Below are positions 1-10,470 of a DNA stretch of 64,000 bases, one piece after another (position 1 is the stretch's first letter; each line of letters starts with the position of its first letter). Source of the DNA: Panulirus ornatus. Lineage: Eukaryota; Arthropoda; Malacostraca; Decapoda; Palinuridae. The notes under the pieces were generated by a model. The model searched no databases, had not been told where the DNA came from, and saw nothing but the letters and a program-made list of their open reading frames with translations. The stretch covers positions 11,481,447-11,545,446 of the forward strand of contig NC_092249.1 in assembly GCF_036320965.1 (NCBI RefSeq), given 5' to 3'. The position numbers were made by a program, and so were the translations under genes.

Positions 1-1016
1 CACATGAATCCGCCACCAGCGCTGTATCATCAGCGAACAACAACTGACTCACTTCCCAAGCTCTCTCATCCCCAACAGACTTCATACTTGCCCCTCTTTC
101 CAAAACTCTTGCATTTACCTCCCTAACAACCCCATCCATAAACAAATTAAACAACCATGGAGACATCACACACCCCTGCCGCAAACCTACATTCACTGAG
201 AACCAATCACTTTCCTCTCTTCCTACACGTACACATGCCTTACATCCTCGATAAAAACTTTTCACTGCTTCTAACAACTTTCCTCCCACACCATATATTC
301 TTAATACCTTCCACAGAGCATCTCTATCAACTCTATCATATGCCTTCTCCAGATCCATAAATGCTACATACAAATCCATTTGCTTTTCTAAGTATTTCTC
401 ACATACATTCTTCAAAGCAAACACCTGATCCACACATCCTCTACCACTTCTGAAACCACACTGCTCTTCCCCAATCTGATGCTCTGTACATGCCTTCACC
501 CTCTCAATCAATACCCTCCCATATAATTTACCAGGAATACTCAACAAACTTATACCTCTGTAATTTGAGCACTCACTCTTATCCCCTTTGCCTTTGTACA
601 ATGGCACTATGCAAGCATTCCGCCAATCCTCAGGCACCTCACCATGAGTCATACATACATTAAATAACCTTACCAACCAGTCAACAATACAGTCACCCCC
701 TTTTTTAATAAATTCCACTGCAATACCATCCAAACCTGCTGCCTTGCCGGCTTTCATCTTCCGCAAAGCTTTTACTACCTCTTCTCTGTTTACCAAATCA
801 TTTTCCCTAACCCTCTCACTTTGCACACCACCTCGACCCAAACACCCTATATCTGCCACTCTGTCATCAGACACATTCAACAAACCTTCAAAATACTCAT
901 TCCATCTCCTTCTCACATCACCACTACTTGTTATCACCTCCCCATTTACGCCCTTCACTGAAGTTCCCATTTGCTCCCTTGTCTTACGCACCCTATTTAC
1001 CTCCTTCCAGAACATC

Positions 1017-1020
<4 letters not shown>
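1..1020 (-). mobile_element. RTE-like LINE copy A', reverse transcriptase fragment
   Basis: Read on the minus strand, this encodes RTE reverse transcriptase from the linker just before the RT domain (right edge) down to the F-A-D-D catalytic motif at the left window edge, so the copy continues outside the window. Recognisable blocks include G-L-D-G-I-A-V-E-F, Y-K-G-K-G-D-K-S-E-C, F-R-S-G-R-G, M-D-L-E-K-A-Y-D (motif A) and S-P-W-L-F (motif B). It shares diagnostic bases with copy H, so it is a young-type copy. It stops abruptly at the right in a (TA)20 tract. Only the fragment is present, so it is not functional here. Confidence 0.85.

Positions 1021-1078
<58 letters not shown>
1021..1078. repeat. 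(TA)20 microsatellite followed by an 18-base T run
   Basis: Forty bases of pure TA are followed by eighteen T. The T run is the poly(A) tail, on the minus strand, of RTE copy B, whose 3' end starts at 1079. The TA tract lies exactly at the broken 5' edge of copy A'. Confidence 0.95.
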
Positions 1079-1079
<1 letters not shown>

Positions 1080-2055
1080 TACTTTGTCGCTGTTTCCCGC
1101 GTTAGCGAGGTAGCGCAAGGAAACAGACGAAAGAAATTCCCCAACCCCCCCATACACATGTACATACACACGTCCACACACACAAATATACATACCTACA
1201 CAGCTTTCCATGGTTTACCCCGGACGCTTCACATGCCTTGATTCAATCCACTGACAGCACGTCAACCCCTGTATACCACATCGCTCCAATTCACTCTATT
1301 CCTTGCCCTCCTTTCACCCTCCTGCATGTTCAGGCCCCGATCACACAAAATCTTTTTCACTCCATCTTTCCACCTCCAATTTGGTCTCCCTCTTCTCCTC
1401 GTTCCCTCCACCTCCGACACATATATCCTCTTGGTCAATCTTTCCTCACTCATTCTCTCCATGTGCCCAAACCATTTTAAAACACCCTCTTCTGCTCTCT
1501 CAACCACGCTCTTTTTATTTCCACACATCTCTCTTACCCTTACGTTACTTACTCGATCAAACCACCTCACACCACACATTGTCCTCAAACATCTCATTTC
1601 CAGCACATCCATCCTCCTGCGCACAACTCTATCCATAGCCCACGCCTCGCAACCATAAAACATTGTTGGAACTACTATTCCTTCAAACATACCCATTTTT
1701 GCTTTCCGGGATAATGTTCTCGACTTCCACACATTTTTCAAGGCTCCCAAAATTTTCGCCCCCTCCCCCACCCTATGATCCACTTCCGCTTCCATGGTTC
1801 CATCCGCTGACAGATCCACTCCCAGATATCTAAAACACTTCACTTCCTCCGGCCTCTCACCATTCAAACTCACCTCCCAATTGACTTGACCCTCAACCCT
1901 ACTGTACCTAATAACCTTGCTCTTATTGACATTTACTCTTAACTTTCTTCTTCCACACACTTTACCAAACTCCGTCACCAGCTTCTGCAGTTTCTCACAT
2001 GAATCCGCCACCAGCGCTGTATCATCAGCGAACAACAACTGACTCACTTCCCAAG

Positions 2056-2064
<9 letters not shown>
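1079..2064 (-). mobile_element. RTE-like LINE copy B, 5' truncated 3' end
   Basis: This minus-strand copy runs from the terminal 3' UTR block (cgctacctcgctaacgcggg) back to the end of the RT palm, where it stops inside codons for E-R-A-W-E. An open frame at 1262-2047 (about 261 codons) covers S-Q-L-L-F-A-D-D, the thumb and the C-terminal W-F-G-H-M-E-R-M-S-E-E-R-L-T-K-R block, ending V-V-Y-R-G stop. Its 3' UTR is the short type, lacking about 340 bases present in copies C, D and F. It closely matches copy H. The truncated edge runs straight into an (AT)n tract. Confidence 0.88.

Positions 2065-2136
<72 letters not shown>
2063..2136. repeat. (AT)n microsatellite
   Basis: About 74 bases of uninterrupted AT lie between the truncated 5' edge of RTE copy B and the T run that begins short element S1. 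Confidence 0.95.
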
Positions 2137-2144
<8 letters not shown>

Positions 2145-2292
2145 CAAACTATTCGCCATTTCCCGCGTTAGCGAGGTAGCGTTAAGAACAGAGAACTGGG
2201 CCACTGAGGGAATATCCTCACCTGGCCCCCTTCTCTGTTCCTTCTTTTGGAAAATTAAAAAAAAAAAAATTGAGAGGGGAGGATTTCCAGCC
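2137..2292 (-). mobile_element. Short non-autonomous element S1 (SINE-like), truncated
   Basis: It is oriented minus with a poly(A) tail (T run at 2137-2144), followed by a block cgccatttcccgcgttagcg that resembles the terminal RTE 3' block. An internal segment common to S1, S2 and S3 follows (with ctctgttccttcttttgg). The inner 5' part begins a stretch that also occurs in the RTE 5' UTR (gaggggaggatttccagcc) and then breaks into TA repeats. There is no coding capacity. It could be a SINE or an internally deleted RTE derivative. Confidence 0.6.
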
Positions 2293-2295
2293 TAT

Positions 2296-2381
<86 letters not shown>
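2293..2381. repeat. TA-rich microsatellite between inverted S1 and S2
   Basis: Roughly 88 bases of imperfect TA repeat form the centre of an inverted pair of short elements. Confidence 0.9.
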
Positions 2382-2383
<2 letters not shown>

Positions 2384-2406
2384 GAGCGGGGGGCTGGAAA
2401 TCCTCC

Positions 2407-2440
<34 letters not shown>

Positions 2441-2567
2441 CCAAAAGAAGGAACAGAGAAGTGGCCCAGGCGAGGATATTCCTTCAGAGGCCCAGTCCTC
2501 TGTTCTTAACGCTACCTTGCTAACGTGGGAAATGGCGAATAGTTTGAAAGAAGAAAAAAAAGAAAAA
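2382..2567 (+). mobile_element. Short non-autonomous element S2, opposite orientation to S1
   Basis: Plus-oriented copy of the same short element: the partial 5' portion (gggagcggggggctggaaat), an expanded T run (2411-2440), ccaaaagaaggaacagagaa, then cgctaccttgctaacgtggg aaatggcgaa, then a terminal A-rich tail ending at 2567 and a TA tract. It mirrors S1 across a TA centre. Confidence 0.6.
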
Positions 2568-2603
2568 TATATATATATATATATACATATATATACACAC
2601 ACA
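2568..2603. repeat. TA/CA microsatellite
   Basis: Short TA tract ending in a few CA units, immediately after the A tail of S2 and before the T run of S3. Confidence 0.85.
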
Positions 2604-2835
2604 TTTTTTTCCTTTTTTTTTCATACGATTCGCCATTTCCCGCATTTGCGAGGTAGCGTTAAGAACAGAGAACTGGGCCTTAGAGGGAAAATCCTCACCT
2701 GGCCCCCTTCTCTGTTCCTTCTTTTGGAAAATTAAAAAAAAACGAGAGGCGAGGATTTCCAGCCACCTGCTCCCTCCCCTTTTAGTCGCCTTCTACGACA
2801 CGCAGGGAATACGTGGGAAGTATTCTTTCTCCCCT
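2604..2835 (-). mobile_element. Short non-autonomous element S3, longest copy
   Basis: Minus-oriented and the most complete of the three short elements. Reading on the minus strand, it starts with ggggagaaagaatacttccc, continues through cgtagaaggcgactaaaagg and tggctggaaatcctcgcctc (all counterparts of the RTE 5' UTR), then a private middle segment, and ends with cgctacctcgcaaatgcggg aaatggcgaa and a poly(A) tail. It therefore has RTE-like sequence at both ends with the whole coding region missing. Its right edge joins the interior of RTE copy A at 2836. Confidence 0.65.
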
Positions 2836-4052
2836 TCTCTCTCTCTTCTATTTCACTAATAATCTTACTTCTTCATCCCACCACTCACTACCCTTTCTAA
2901 TCAACCCACCTCCAACGCTTCTCATGCCACAAGCATCTTTTGCGCAAGCCATAACTGCTTCCCTAAATACATCCCATTCCTCCCCCACTCCCCTTACCTC
3001 CTTTGTCCTCACCTTTTTCCATTCTGTACTCGGTCTCTCCTGGTACTTCCTCACAAAAGTCTCCTTCCCAAGCTCACTTACTCTCACCACCCCCTTCACC
3101 CCAACATTCTCTCTTCTTTTCTGAAAACCCATACAAATCTTCACCTTCGCCTCCACAAGATAATGATCAGACATCCCTCCAGTTGCACCTCTCAGCACAT
3201 TAACATCCAAAAGTCTCTCTTTCGCGAGCCTGTCAATTAACATGTAATCCAATAACACTCCCTGGCCATCTCTCCTAGTTACATCCGTATACTTATGTAA
3301 ATCTCGCTTTTTAAAACAGGTATTCCCAATCACCAGTCCTTTTTCAGCACATAAATCTACAAGCTCTTCACCATTTCCATTTACAACACTGAACACCCCA
3401 TGTATACCAATTATTCCCTCAACTGCCACATTACTCACCTTTGCATTGAAATCACCCATCACTATAACCCGGACTTGTGCATCAAAACCACTAACACACT
3501 CATTCAGCTGCTCCCAAAACACTTGCCTCTCATGATCTTTCTTCTCATGCCCAGGAGCATATGCACCAATAATCACCCATCTCTCTCCATCAACTCTCAG
3601 TTTTACCCATGTTAATCTAGAATTTACTTTCTTACATTCTATCACATACTCCCACCACACCTGTTTCAGGAGTACTGCTACTCCTTCCTTTACTCTTGTC
3701 CTCTCACTAACCCCTGACTTTACTCCCAAGACATTCCCAAACCACTCTTCACCTTTACCCTTGAGCTTTGTTTCACTCAAAGCCAAAACATCCAGGTTCC
3801 TTTCCTCAAGCACACTACCTATCTCTCCTTTTTTCGCATCTTGATTACATCCACACATATTTATACACCCCAACCTGAGCCTTCGAGGAGGATGAGCACT
3901 CCCCGCGTGACTCCTTCTTGTGTTTCCCATTTTAGAAAGTTGAAATACAATTCGGGGAGGATTTCTGGCCCCCCGCTCCCGTCCCCTCTAGAAGCCTTCT
4001 ACGACACATGAGAAATGCGTGGGAAGTATTCTTTCTCCCCATCCCCAGGAAT
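2836..4052 (-). mobile_element. RTE-like LINE copy A, endonuclease half with 5' UTR
   Basis: This minus-strand segment carries the N-terminal half of the RTE protein plus about 120 bases of 5' UTR, ending at the family 5' terminus (ccccatccccagga). Its left side is broken at 2836 by the cluster of short elements. It shares private variants with copy C one unit (about 3,600 bases) to the right. One of these is a premature stop early in the linker (reads L-L-V-K-stop). Others are the 5' UTR variant ctctagaagcc and the same TA plus (TTTA)n junction to the next copy. Confidence 0.85.
2848..3930 (-). pseudogene. RTE ORF, AP-like endonuclease domain (copy A)
   Basis: This 360-codon open frame starts M-G-N-T-R-R-S-H, the probable authentic N terminus of the RTE polyprotein. 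In LINEs this domain nicks target DNA to prime reverse transcription. Visible motifs by residue: S-E-T-K at 52-55 (metal-binding Glu), G-A-Y-A-P-G at 122-127, G-D-F-N-A-K at 159-164, D-Y-M-L-I-D-R at 228-234 and S-D-H-Y-L-V at 254-259 (catalytic Asp-His pair). All catalytic positions look intact. The frame then ends at a premature TAG in the linker, where other copies read on through K-E-K-R into the RT domain. An intact protein would be about 1,000 residues, judged by overlaying this ORF on that of copy H. The upstream 5' UTR lies at 3931-4052. Confidence 0.85.
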
Positions 4053-4086
4053 AATATATATATATATATATTTATTTATTTATTTA
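4053..4086. repeat. TA plus (TTTA)n tract joining RTE copies A and C
   Basis: A short simple repeat sits between the 5' end of copy A and the 3' end of copy C. The same kind of tract lies between copies C and D at 7651-7690, which argues that the junction itself was duplicated. Confidence 0.85.
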
Positions 4087-4496
4087 TTTTGCTTTCTCAC
4101 TGTCTCCTGCGTTAGCGAGGTAGCGCAAGGAAACAGACAAAAGAATGGCCCAACCCGCCCACATACACATGTATATACATAGACGTCAACACACGCAAAT
4201 ATACATAACTATACATCTCAATGTACACATATATATATACACACACAGCCATATACATATATACACATGTATGTAATTCATACTGTCTGCCTTTATTTGT
4301 TCCCATTGCCACCTTGCCACACATGGAATAACAACCCCCTTCCCCCTCATGTGTGCGTGGTAGCGCTAGGAAAAGACACCAAAGGCCACATTCATTCACA
4401 CTCAGTCTCTAGCTATCATGTAATAATGCACCGAAACCACAGCTCCCTTTCCACATCCAGGCCCCACACAACTTTCCATGGTTTACCCCAGACGCT

Positions 4497-6204
4497 TCAC
4501 ATGCCCTGGTTCAATCCATTGACAGCACGTCGACATCGGTATACCACATCGTTCCAATTCACTCTATTCCTTCCATGCCTTTCACCCTCCTGCATGTTCA
4601 GGCCCCGATCACTCAAAATCTTTTTCACTTCATCTTTCCACTTCCAATTTGGTCTCCAACTTCTCCTCGTTCCCTCCACCTCCGATACATATATCCTCTT
4701 GGTCAATCCTTCCTCACTCATTCTCTCCATGTGACCAAACCATTTCAAAACACCCTCTTCTGCTCTCTCAACCACGCTCTTTTCATTTCCACACATCTCT
4801 CTTACCCTTACATTACTTACTCGATCAAACCACCTCACACCACATATTGTCCTCAAACATCTCATTTCCAGCACATCCACCCTCCTGCGCACAACTCTAT
4901 CCATAGCCCACACCTCGCAACAATACAACATTGTTGGAACCACTATTCCTTTCAAACATACCCATTTTTGCTTTCCGAGATAATGTTCTCGACTTCCAAA
5001 CATTCTTCAAGGCTCCAAGGATTTTTGCCCCCTCCCCCACCCTATGATTCACTTCCGCTTCAAGGGTTCCATCTGCTGCCAAATCCACTCCTAGATATCT
5101 AAAACACTTCACTTCCTCCAGTTTTTCTCCATTTAAACTTACCTCCCAATTAACTTGTCCCTCAACCCTACTGTACCTAACAACCTTGCTCTTATTCACA
5201 TTTACGCTCAGCTTTCTTCTTTCACACACTTTACCAAACTCAGTCACCAGATTCTGCAGTTTCTTACCCAAATCAGCCATCAGCGCTGTATCATCAGTGA
5301 ACAACAACTGACTCACTTTTCAAGCTCTCTCATCCACAACAGACTGCAGACTTGCCCCTCTCTTCAAAACTCTTGCATTCACCTCCCTAACAACCCCATC
5401 CATAAACAAATTAAACTACCATGGAGACATCACGCACCCCTACTGCAAACCATCATTCACTGAGAACCAATCACTTACATCACATACATATGCCTTACAT
5501 CCTCGATAAAATCTTTTCACTGCTTCTAACAACTTGCCTCCCACACCATATATTCTTAGTACCTTCCACAGAGCATCTCTATCAACTCTATCATAAGCCT
5601 TCTCCAGATCCATAAATGCTACATACAAATCCATTTGCTTTTCGAAGTATTTCTCACATACATTCTTCAAAGCAAACACCTGATCATCACATCCTCTACC
5701 ACTTCTGAAACCACACTGCTCTTCCCCAATCTGATGCTCTGTACATGCCTTCACCCTCTCAATCAATACCCTCCCATATAATTTACCAGGAATACTCAAC
5801 AAACTTATACCTCTGTAATTTGAGCACTCACTCTTATCCCCTTTGCCTTTGTACAATGACACTATGCAAGCATTCCGCCAATCTTCAGGCACCTCACCAT
5901 GAATCATACATACTTTAAATAACCCATCAAATAACCTTACCAACCACTCAACAATACAGTCACTCCCTTTTTTAATAAATTCCACTGCAATACAATCCAA
6001 ACCTACTGCCTTGCCGGCTTTCATCTTCCACAAAGCTTTTACTGCCTCTCCTCTGTTTACCAAATCATTTTCCCTAACCCTCTCACTTTGCACACCACCT
6101 CGACCACAACACCCTATATCTACCACTCTATCATCAAACACATTCAACAAACCTTCAAAATACTCACTCCATCTCCTTCTCACATCACCACTACTTGTTA
6201 TCAC
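4497..6204 (-). pseudogene. RTE ORF, broken reverse transcriptase region (copy C)
   Basis: Three overlapping open stretches (5440-6204, 4897-5316, 4497-5003) together encode the RT domain and C-terminal tail. Seen in order: G-L-D-C-I-A-V-E-F, Y-K-G-K-G-D-K-S-E, F-R-S-G-R-G, M-D-L-E-K-A-Y-D (motif A, intact), then a break where other copies read L-R-Q-G-C-V-M-S-P-W-L-F. The palm motif is altered to L-F-T-D-D instead of L-F-A-D-D, keeping both aspartates. A further frameshift falls in the thumb near 4950. The tail ends N-G-L-N-Q-G-M, longer than in the short-UTR copies, which stop after V-V-Y-R-G. It is not translatable as one protein. Confidence 0.8.
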
Positions 6205-6446
6205 TCCCCATTAGCGCCCTTCACTGAAGTTCCCATTTCCTCCCTTGTCTTACGCACTTTATTTACCTCCTTCCAGAACATCTTTTTATTCTCACTAAAA
6301 TTTAATGATACTATCTCACCCCAACTCTAATTTACCCTCTTTTTCACCTCTTGCACCTTTCTCTTGACCTCGTGCCTCTTTCTTTTATACATCTCCCACT
6401 CATTTCCATTTTTTCCCAGCAAAAATTGTCCAAATGCCTCTCTCTT

Positions 6447-7529
6447 CTATTTCACTAATAATCTTACTTCTTCATCCCACCACTCACTACCCTTTCTAAT
6501 CAACCCACCTCCCACGCTTCTCATGCCACAAGCATCTTTTGCGCAAGCTATAACTGCTTCCCTAAATACATCCCATTCCTCCCCCACTCCCCTTACCTCC
6601 TTTGTTCTCACCTTTTTCCATTCTGTACTCAGTCTCTCCTGGTACTTCCTCAAACAAGTCTCCTTCCCAAGCTCACATACTCTCACCACCCTCTTCACCC
6701 CAACATTCTCTCTTCTTTTCTGAAAACCCATACAAATCTTCACCTTCACCTCCACAAGATAATGATCAGACATCCCTCCAGTTGCACCTCTCAGCACATT
6801 AACATCCAAAAGTCTCTCTTTCGCACGCCTGTCAATTAACACGTAATCCAATAACACTCCCTGGCCATCTCTCCTACTTATATCCGTATACTTATGTAAA
6901 TCTCACTTTTTAAAACAGGTATTCCCAATCACCAGTCCTTTTTCAGCACATAAATCTACAAGCTCTTCACCATTTCCATTTACAACATTGAACACCCCAT
7001 GTATACCAATTATTCCCTCAACTGCCACATTACTCACCTTTGCATTGAAATCACCCATCACTATAACCTGGTCTTGTGCATCAAAACCACTAAGACACTC
7101 ATTCAGCTGCTCCCAAAACACTTGCCTCTCATGATCTTTCTTCTCATGCCCAGGAGCATATGCACCAATAATCACCCATCTCTCTCCATCAACTCTCAGT
7201 TTTACCCATGTTAATCTAGAATTTACTTTCTTACATTCTATCACATACTCCCACTACACCTGTTTCAGGAGTAGTGCTACTCCTTCCCTTGCTCTTGTCC
7301 TCTCACTAACCCCTGACTTTACTCCCAAGACATTCCCAAACCACTCTTCCCCTTTACCCTTGAGCTTTGTTTCACTCAAAGCCAAAACATCCAGGTTCCT
7401 TTCCTCAAGCATACTACCTATCTCTCCTTTTTTCACATCTTGGTTACATCCACACACCTTTATACACCCCAATCTGAGCCTTCGAGGAGGATGAGCAATC
7501 CCCGCATGACTCCTGCTTCTGTTTCCCAT
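6447..7529 (-). pseudogene. RTE ORF, broken endonuclease region (copy C)
   Basis: Open stretches at 7254-7529 (N terminus M-G-N-R-S-R-S-H), 6903-7244 and 6447-6857 cover the complete endonuclease domain, with S-E-T-K, G-A-Y-A-P-G, G-D-F-N-A-K, D-Y-V-L-I-D-R and S-D-H-Y-L-V present. Stops at about 7250 and 6900 interrupt it. The same linker stop as in copy A (L-L-V-K-stop) marks common descent of A and C. Confidence 0.82.
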
Positions 7530-7689
7530 TTTAGAAAGTTGAAATACAATTCGGGGAGGATTTCTGGCCCCCCGCTCCCGTCCCCTCTAGAAGCCTTCTA
7601 CGACACATGAGAAATGCGTGGGAAGTATTCTTTCTCCCCATCCCCAGGGATAATATATATATATATATTTATTTATTTATTTATTTATT

Positions 7690-10448
7690 TTGCTTTCTCA
7701 CTGTCTCCCGCGTTGGCGAGGTAGCGCAAGGAAACAGACGAAAGAATGGCCCAACCCGCCCACATACACATGTATATACATACACGTCCACACACGCAAA
7801 TATACATACCTATACATCTCAATGTACACATATATATATACACACAGACATATACATATATACACATGTACGTAATTCATACTGTCTGCCTTTATTTGTT
7901 CCCATCGCCACCTTGCCACACATGGAATAACAACCCCATTCCCCCCATGTGTGCGAGGTAGCGCTAGGAAAAGACAACAAAGGCCCCATTCGTTCACACT
8001 CAGTCTCTAGCTATCATGTAATAATGCACCGAAACCACAGCTCCCTTTCCACATCCATGCCCCACACAACTTTCCATGGTTTACCCCAGACGCTTCACAT
8101 GCCCTGGTTCAATCCATTGACAGCACGTCGACATCGGTATACCACATCGTTCCAATTCACTCTATTCCTTGCACGCCTTTCACCCTCCTGCATGTTCAGG
8201 CCCCGATCACTCAAAATCTTTTTCACTCCATCTTTCCACCTCCAATTTGGTCTCCAACTTCTCCTCGTTCCCTCAACCTCCGACATATATATCCTCTTGG
8301 TCAATCTTTCCCCACTCATTCTCTCCATGTGACCAAACCATTTCAAAACACCCTCTTCTGCTCTCTCAACCACACTCATTATATTTCCACAGATCTCTCT
8401 TACCCTTACATTACTTACTCGATCAAACCACCTCACACCACATATTGTCCTCAAACATCTCATTTCCAGCACATCCACCCTCCTGTGCACAACTCTATCC
8501 ATAGCCCACGCCTCGCAACCGTACAACATTCTTGGAACCACTATTCCTTCAAACATACCCATTTTTGCTTTCCGAGATAATGTTCTCGACTTCCAAACAT
8601 TCTTCAAGGCTCCCAGAATTTTCGCCCCCTCCCCCACCCTATGATTCACTTCCACTTCCATGGTTCCATCCGCTGCCAGATCCACTCCCAGATATCTAAA
8701 ACACTTTACTTCCTCCAGTTTTTCTCCATTCAAACTTACCTCCCAATTGACTTGACCCTCAACCCTACTGTACCTAATAACCTTGCTCTTATTCAAATTT
8801 ACTCTTAACTTTCATCTTTCACACACTTTACCAAACTCAGTCACCAGCTTCTGCAGTTTCTCACATGAATCAGCCATCAGCGCTGTATCATCAGCGAACA
8901 ACAACTGACTCACTTCCCAAGCTCTCTCATCCACAACAGACTTCATACTTACCCCTCTTTCCAAAACTCTTGCATTCACCTCCCTAACAACCCCATCCAT
9001 AAACAAATTAAACAACCATGGAGACATCACACACCCCTGCCGCAAACCTACATTCACTGAGAACCAAACACACTCCTCTCTTCCTACACGTACACATGCC
9101 TTACATCCTTGATAAAAACTTTTCACTGCTTCTAACAACTTGCCTCCCACACCATATATTCTTAATACCTTCCACAGAGCATCTCTATCAACTCTATCAT
9201 ATGCCTTCTCCAGATCCATAAATGCTACATACAAATCCATTTGCTTTTCTAAGTATTTCTCACATACATTCTTCAAAGCAAACACCTGATCCACACATCC
9301 TCTACCACTTCTGAAACCACACTGCTCTTCCCCAATCTGATGATCTGTACATGCCTTCACCCTCTCAATCAATACCCTCCCATATACTTTACCAGAAATA
9401 CTCAACAAACTTATACCTCTGTAATTTGAGCACTCACTTTTATACCCTTTGCCTTTGTACAATGGCACTATGCAATCATTCTGCCAATCCTCAGGCACCT
9501 CACCATGAGTCATACATACATCAAATAACCTTACCAATCAGTCAACAATACAGTCACCCCCTTTTTTAATAATTTCCACTGCATTACCATCCAAACCCGC
9601 TGCCTTGCCGGCTTTCATCTTCCGCAAAGCTTTTACTACCTCTTCTCTGTTTACCAAATCATTCTCCCTAACCCTCTCACTTTGCACATCGCCTCGACCA
9701 AAACACGCTATATCTGCCATTCTATCATCAAACACATTCAACAAACCTTCAAAACACTTACTCCAAATCCTTCTGACATCACCACTACTTGTTATCACCT
9801 CCCCATCAGCCCCCTTCACTGATGTTCTAATTTGTTCCCTTGTCTTACGCACTTCATTTACCTCCTTCCAAAACATCTTTTCATTCTCCCTAAAATTTAA
9901 TGATACTCTCTCACTCTTGCACCTTTCTCTTGACCTCCTACCTCTTTCTTTTATACATCTCCCACTCATTTGCATTCTTTCCCTGCAAAAATCATCCAAA
10001 TGCCTCTCTCTTCTCTTTCGCTAATCTTACTTCTTCATCCCACTACTCACTACCCTTTCTAATCTGCCCACATCCCATGCTTCTCATGCCACAAGCATCT
10101 TTTGCGCAAGCCATCACTGCTTCCCTAAATACATCCCATTCCTCCCCCACTCCCCTTACGTCCTTTGTTCTCACCTTTTTCCATTCTGTACTCAGTCTCT
10201 CCTGGTACTTCCTCACACAAGTCTCCTTCCCATGTTCACTTACTCTCACCACTCTTAACACCAACATACTTTTTTCTTTTCTGAAAACCTCTACATATCT
10301 TCAACTTCGCCTCCACAAGATACTGATCAGTCATCCCTCCAGTTGCACCTCTCAGCACATTAACACCCAAAAGTCTCTCTTTTGCATGCCTATCAATTAA
10401 CACGTAATCCAATAACGCTCTCTGGCCATCTCTCCTACTTACATAAGT
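7690..10448 (-). mobile_element. RTE-like LINE copy D, 5' truncated
   Basis: Minus-strand copy with the long-type 3' UTR (7690-8095), tail and RT (8095-9537), linker and part of the endonuclease, ending near 10448 just after the D-Y-V-L-I-D-R block. Its 3' end shares private variants with copy C (tgctttctcactgtctcc, cccaacccgcccacatac). The RT is mostly open: 8095-8796 for the palm exit to C terminus and 8812-9537 for fingers and palm with L-F-A-D-D, with breaks near 8800 and 9537. The 5' third is missing. Confidence 0.85.
8812..9537 (-). pseudogene. RTE reverse transcriptase fingers-palm fragment (copy D)
   Basis: A 241-codon stretch contains P-L-Y-K-G-K-G, S-N-Y-R-G-I-S-L-L, C-G-F-R-S-G-R-G-C, M-D-L-E-K-A-Y-D-R-V-D (motif A), G-L-R-Q-G-C-V-M-S-P-W-L-F (motif B) and L-L-F-A-D-D-T-A-L (motif C). 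The downstream frame continues after a break as 8095-8796. It is a LINE fossil that would have copied element RNA at a nicked target. Confidence 0.8.
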
Positions 10449-10470
10449 ATTTATTTATTTTATCAATCTA

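Larger units (their letters stand above)
4087..7651 (-). mobile_element. RTE-like LINE copy C, full length (3.57 kb)
   Basis: Minus-strand copy with both ends: terminal 3' block at 4090-4165, long-type 3' UTR to about 4500, RT with C-terminal tail (4497-6204), linker (6205-6446), endonuclease (6447-7529) and 5' UTR to 7651. It is head to tail with copies A and D. The long 3' UTR includes an internal block (cctagcgctaccacgc, near 4355-4370) resembling the terminal tail block. Frameshifts and stops break the ORF, so it is inactive. It is one unit of a tandem duplication of about 3,600 bases. Confidence 0.88.

Noticed and set aside
157..1480. Plus-strand open frames here and throughout 1-30,642
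   Set aside because: They are antisense shadows of minus-strand RTE coding sequence, with serine, proline and threonine-rich low-complexity products that recur at every copy.
1999..2602. Frames encoding long I-Y repeats
   Set aside because: These are translations of TA microsatellites, not genes.
2063..2603. CRISPR-like or satellite array
   Set aside because: There are no spaced direct repeats; the repetition is simple TA and inverted short elements.
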